Source of the DNA: Candidatus Polarisedimenticolaceae bacterium
GTDB taxonomy: Bacteria > Acidobacteriota > Polarisedimenticolia > Polarisedimenticolales > DASRJG01
Direction: 5' to 3'
Assembly: GCA_036275915.1 (NCBI GenBank)
Contig: DASUCV010000009.1
Span: 62,001-126,000, forward strand
DNA: 64,000 bases
The position numbers and the translations under genes are program-made. Below, piece by piece: positions 62,801-64,000 of the stretch (positions are counted from its first letter, which is position 1; each line of letters opens with the position of its first letter). Below the pieces are notes generated by a model. The model was not told where the DNA came from and did not search any database. It saw nothing but the letters and a program-made list of their open reading frames with translations.

Positions 62801-63221
62801 TCGCGAACGCGGCATTGACGATTTGAACGTAGTGACTCGGCCCGACGTCCCCGGCCGTGTCCGGCGGCAGGCCGTAGGTCACGCTGCCCCCCGGAAACCC
62901 GTAGCCGAGGCCGAGCCAGTTCGTTAGGAGCGGAGCCGCGGCTCGGGGAGACGGCGCCTGTGTCATCGTCGACGCTTCCGATTCCCAGGGCGTGATGGCG
63001 CTCTCGGAGTCCAGTTCCTTCTCGATCTCGGGTCCAACGTTGTCGAACGGCGAGGGCGCGGCAGGCGGGATGAGCCAGAGCGGAGGCGACGTATCGAAGT
63101 GGATCGCCGGCTGGACCTTCGCCCCGAGCAACACCTTCGGCTCCGTCGCTTCCTGAGCCGCGAACGCGGACAACGAGAGCACGAGACCGACCAGAGCCGC
63201 CGTCATCGGATGCTGCTTCAT
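59679..63221 (-). CDS. Giant secreted multi-domain protein with FG-GAP propeller (paralogue A)
   Basis: An 1180-residue paralogue of the downstream gene with the same order: signal peptide; DTAGDVGPSHYVQIVN domain; Ig-like region (FAWTGPNGFTSS); Cys-rich repeats (CDDGNACTRVDTCQAGACVGG); six or seven FG-GAP repeats; Fn3-like C-terminal domain ending NSCGTGTWG ... ATMATCP. The last 59 residues are shared almost exactly with the mini-gene at 63241-63453 and match paralogue B more loosely. It follows the mini-gene by 19 bp, so the four genes look like one operon. Confidence 0.85.
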   Translation of the reverse strand: MKQHPMTAALVGLVLSLSAFAAQEATEPKVLLGAKVQPAIHFDTSPPLWLIPPAAPSPFDNVGPEIEKELDSESAITPWESEASTMTQAPSPRAAAPLLTNWLGLGYGFPGGSVTYGLPPDTAGDVGPSHYVQIVNAAFAIFDKATGNTVFGPVATNTLWSGFGGGCEINNIGEGTVLYDQISDRWVLSQIAAPNLLCVAVSQGSNPTGAWNRYAFSYPNTFPGFPKLAVWPDGYYVGLDTSPTSVCAMDRAKMLAGLAATQQCFNLPNDGIPLPSDLDGRLLPPPGSPNYILQLSLPNADTLNFFRFHVDWTAPGSSTLTGPTALPFLDLRPTALDLVAQPGTTQCLSTLGSWLMYRLAYRNFGDHESLVANRSVRVPTWFDNAQIDWFEIRSPATTPVMYQEGIFGTDDANRFFGSAAMDQAGNLAAGYSLSSPDVYPSIRYTGRLADDPLGQMTQGEGTIVDGTGSQTNSNRWGDYSMLTVDPSDDCTFWYTTEYTTVTGQPWSTRIASFKLPGCPPPLRARSAGPACAGGSIHLSVTGPVGATFAWTGPNGFTSSLANPAIAATAANAGIYNVSCTAFGSPCGSESVSVVVVGNGGACDDGNACTRVDTCQAGACVGGSPVDCAAFGCAAGACDPATGRCEEIAHDGLTCNDGNACVTGDSCQDGLCVSVPSMSGATSGYAPSVAFLASADLNFDGVPDLLTTGDQLVWTHLGLGDGTFYTLGYLVGLDASPVGVAILDPALPGQTLVAVAYHDSNLVELFFGDLNYGFTPMGTVYAGSGPVAVATGDFNQDGWTDLAVADATGNAVTVLLRTPFAPSLSVLGTWSADDTPTGVAVGDLNLDGRPDIVVSNGGSGDVTVLLNDGAGGFAPGMGSPLGAGRSPSGLAIGDFDGDGMLDVAAANELSSDVSVWLNRGSSGFVRAAGTPVALTSIPKSIVATDLNRDGKSDLAVLSNSDGEVDGLIGDGTGKFAAPFALSSFVGNDPRGLIAADLNLDGNPDLVVGLHADGAVHTFMDAAPLAPNGTACQDADPCFTGDTCSAGTCVGGTTPLDQDGDGRTPLGCPNGSDCNDNDPNVWNAPREMRRLVASGKATTTVSWDPQSGIGTAAYDLVSGSLTKPVNFAASICLQSGGGTSYADTRPNPAPGQAYWYLSRGRNSCGTGTWGSAQEDATMATCP

Positions 63222-63240
63222 GACAATTCCCCCACGCGAA

Positions 63241-63417
63241 TCACGGACATGTCGCCATCGTCGCGTCTTCCCGCGCGGTCCCGAATGTCGCGGTCGCGCA
63301 GCTGTTGCGTGCGCGCGCGAGGTACCAAAAGGCCTGGCCGGGGGCGGGGTTGGGGCGTGTGTCGCTGTAGGAGGTCCCGCCGCCCGGCTGCAGGCAAGAG
63401 GAGGCTGCGAAGTTGAC
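63241..63417. repeat. 177-bp repeat, copy in the mini-gene
   Basis: Second copy of the tail repeat described at 59679-59855. Same length and phase, no indels. A shorter, more diverged relative ends paralogue B at about 56090-56250. Confidence 0.85.
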
Positions 63418-63453
63418 GATCACCACCAGGGTCGATGCCAGGATCGTTCTCAT
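63241..63453 (-). CDS. Mini-gene: signal peptide fused to the giant proteins' C-terminal tail
   Basis: A 70-residue product. MRTILASTLVVIV is a signal peptide; it is followed directly by the 57-residue tail of the giant proteins (NFAASSCLQPGGGTSY ... ATMATCP). GGAGG lies 8 bases upstream and its ATG overlaps the response-regulator stop (ATGA), so it has proper expression signals. It may be an internal-deletion relic of a third paralogue or a stand-alone domain. The intact frame argues against simple decay. Confidence 0.7.
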   Translation of the reverse strand: MRTILASTLVVIVNFAASSCLQPGGGTSYSDTRPNPAPGQAFWYLARARNSCATATFGTAREDATMATCP

Positions 63454-63830
63454 GGCTCATGCCTCCCCTGCCTCGCCTCGAGCAAACGTCCGAGCTGCAA
63501 GAGGTCCCGCTTCGCGACGAACGCCTCCATGCCGGCCTCGCGCGCCGCGCGTTTGACGTCGTCGTGATCGTGGTCGCTGACCGCGATGATTCGCGCCTTC
63601 GGGTGGGCCGCGCGCAGGGAGATCGCCGCGGCGATCCCGTCCATCCGCGCCATCCGGAGATCCATGAGCACGAAATCGGGCGCGAATGCCTCGAACGCGG
63701 CGATGACCTCGTCGCCGTCCTCGCACTCCTCGATGACCGGGCTCAGAGGCGAGAGGACCTCGCGGATCGTCCGCCGGACACGCGCGTTGTCGTCCACGAC
63801 GAGGAGGCGGAGCAGCTCGGTCATCATCAT
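63450..63830 (-). CDS. Single-domain response regulator
   Basis: A 126-residue CheY-like receiver: acidic pair LVVDDNARV, phosphoacceptor in FVLMDLRMARMDG, and RIIAVSDHDH strand; the usual lysine lies in EAFVAKRD. No output domain. The start ATG was chosen among three adjacent ATGs (63824-63830); a GTG at 63890 would lengthen it by 20 residues. The stop overlaps the mini-gene start, so it heads the secreted-protein operon. Confidence 0.82.
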   Translation of the reverse strand: MMMTELLRLLVVDDNARVRRTIREVLSPLSPVIEECEDGDEVIAAFEAFAPDFVLMDLRMARMDGIAAAISLRAAHPKARIIAVSDHDHDDVKRAAREAGMEAFVAKRDLLQLGRLLEARQGRHEP

Positions 63831-63883
63831 GGCGAAAGGATTACGGGGACGGACCTCCCGGGTCCATGGAGGTTGACGCAGGA

Positions 63884-63901
63884 GTTCCACACGTGTGGAA
63901 C
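63884..63901. promoter_or_regulatory. 18-bp perfect palindrome between two regulators
   Basis: GTTCCACACGTGTGGAAC, followed by another CCACAC half, so three half-sites are present: CCACAC, GTGTGG, CCACAC. It lies 54 bp before the response-regulator start and 22 bp past the LuxR-type stop. Good candidate for a dimeric regulator binding site. Confidence 0.6.
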
Positions 63902-63923
63902 CACACGGACGCGAAAAGCGAGG

Positions 63924-64000
63924 CTAGATCAGGCGGTCGCGGTGGAGGGCGGCGAAGCGGACGAGCGCGTGGCTCCCCGTGAGGCCGAGCTTGCCGGCAA
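63924..64000 (-). CDS. LuxR-type response regulator, C-terminal end only
   Basis: Twenty-five codons reading AGKLGLTGSHALVRF and AALHRDRLI to a TAG at 63924. This matches the last helix of LuxR/NarL DNA-binding domains (KLGLxSxxELVRYALxxxLI). The rest lies outside the window. It would be the upstream neighbour of the CheY-like gene on the same strand. Confidence 0.6.
   Translation of the reverse strand, partial: AGKLGLTGSHALVRFAALHRDRLI

Noticed and set aside
63218-63460. An 80-codon frame overlapping the mini-gene in another phase.
   Set aside because: The mini-gene frame has a signal peptide, a Shine-Dalgarno sequence and the conserved tail; the alternative has none.

Overview
The window is a 64 kb, very GC-rich, densely coded bacterial segment with no rRNA, tRNA, CRISPR array or intact insertion sequence that I could find. 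The gene content suggests an uncultured Acidobacteriota or a close relative. It includes an Oar-type TonB receptor, a Ser/Thr kinase fused to a membrane segment and beta-propeller, very large secreted FG-GAP proteins, many two-component and sigma-54 regulators, and many start codons preceded by a -10 box instead of a Shine-Dalgarno sequence. This lineage call is inference. No gap without a gene exceeds about 220 bp.

1-10.7 kb: a redox block on the minus strand. A heme-motif sensor kinase, an archaemetzincin and an NtrC-type regulator form one operon. It is followed, behind a candidate sigma-54 promoter, by an apparently co-transcribed set: a small Cys-rich protein, a 28-residue membrane peptide, HybA-like Fe-S and HybB/NrfD-like membrane subunits, and two membrane-anchored GcvH-like proteins without the lipoyl lysine. 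A pyruvate:ferredoxin oxidoreductase cut by the window edge follows. This is the best candidate here for an undescribed system.

10.8-31.3 kb: an Lhr-type helicase; a possible toxin-antitoxin pair with a nucleotidyltransferase; a DUF155 protein; STAS and DODA-like proteins; an Oar-like receptor; a GAF-PAS hybrid kinase with HPt feeding a response regulator fused to an RsbW-like ATPase; an aspartyl protease/PDZ protein; PAP2; acylphosphatase; a B12-type radical SAM protein; small secreted and membrane proteins; and a sulfide:quinone reductase-like flavoprotein.

31.3-39.8 kb: an arginine operon on the minus strand, in transcription order argG, a P-loop gene of unknown function, argC, argF', argB, argE', argH, argR and a Tsr3/DTW-like gene. 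Adjacent genes overlap or nearly touch throughout. The transcarbamylase is of the acetyl/succinyl-ornithine type rather than classical OTCase, so carbamoylation probably acts on an N-acylated ornithine and the ArgE'-like hydrolase deacylates N-acylcitrulline. A palindrome over the argG start is a likely ArgR operator.

39.9-48.8 kb: an ABC permease/ATPase pair, a lipoprotein, and a GAF-GAF-AAA+-Fis sigma-54 activator with a STAS gene. On either side lie two nearly identical sigma-54 promoters, each driving a secreted protein. A sulfatase follows.

48.9-56.1 kb: a sulfite dehydrogenase-like molybdoenzyme with a diheme cytochrome, an amidohydrolase, an outer-membrane protein, and a Ser/Thr kinase back to back with a GFA-family protein over a 35-bp symmetric promoter.

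56-64 kb: two tandem giant secreted paralogues with Ig-like, Cys-rich and FG-GAP regions, a mini-gene that keeps only a signal peptide and their C-terminal tail, a single-domain response regulator and the end of a LuxR-type regulator.
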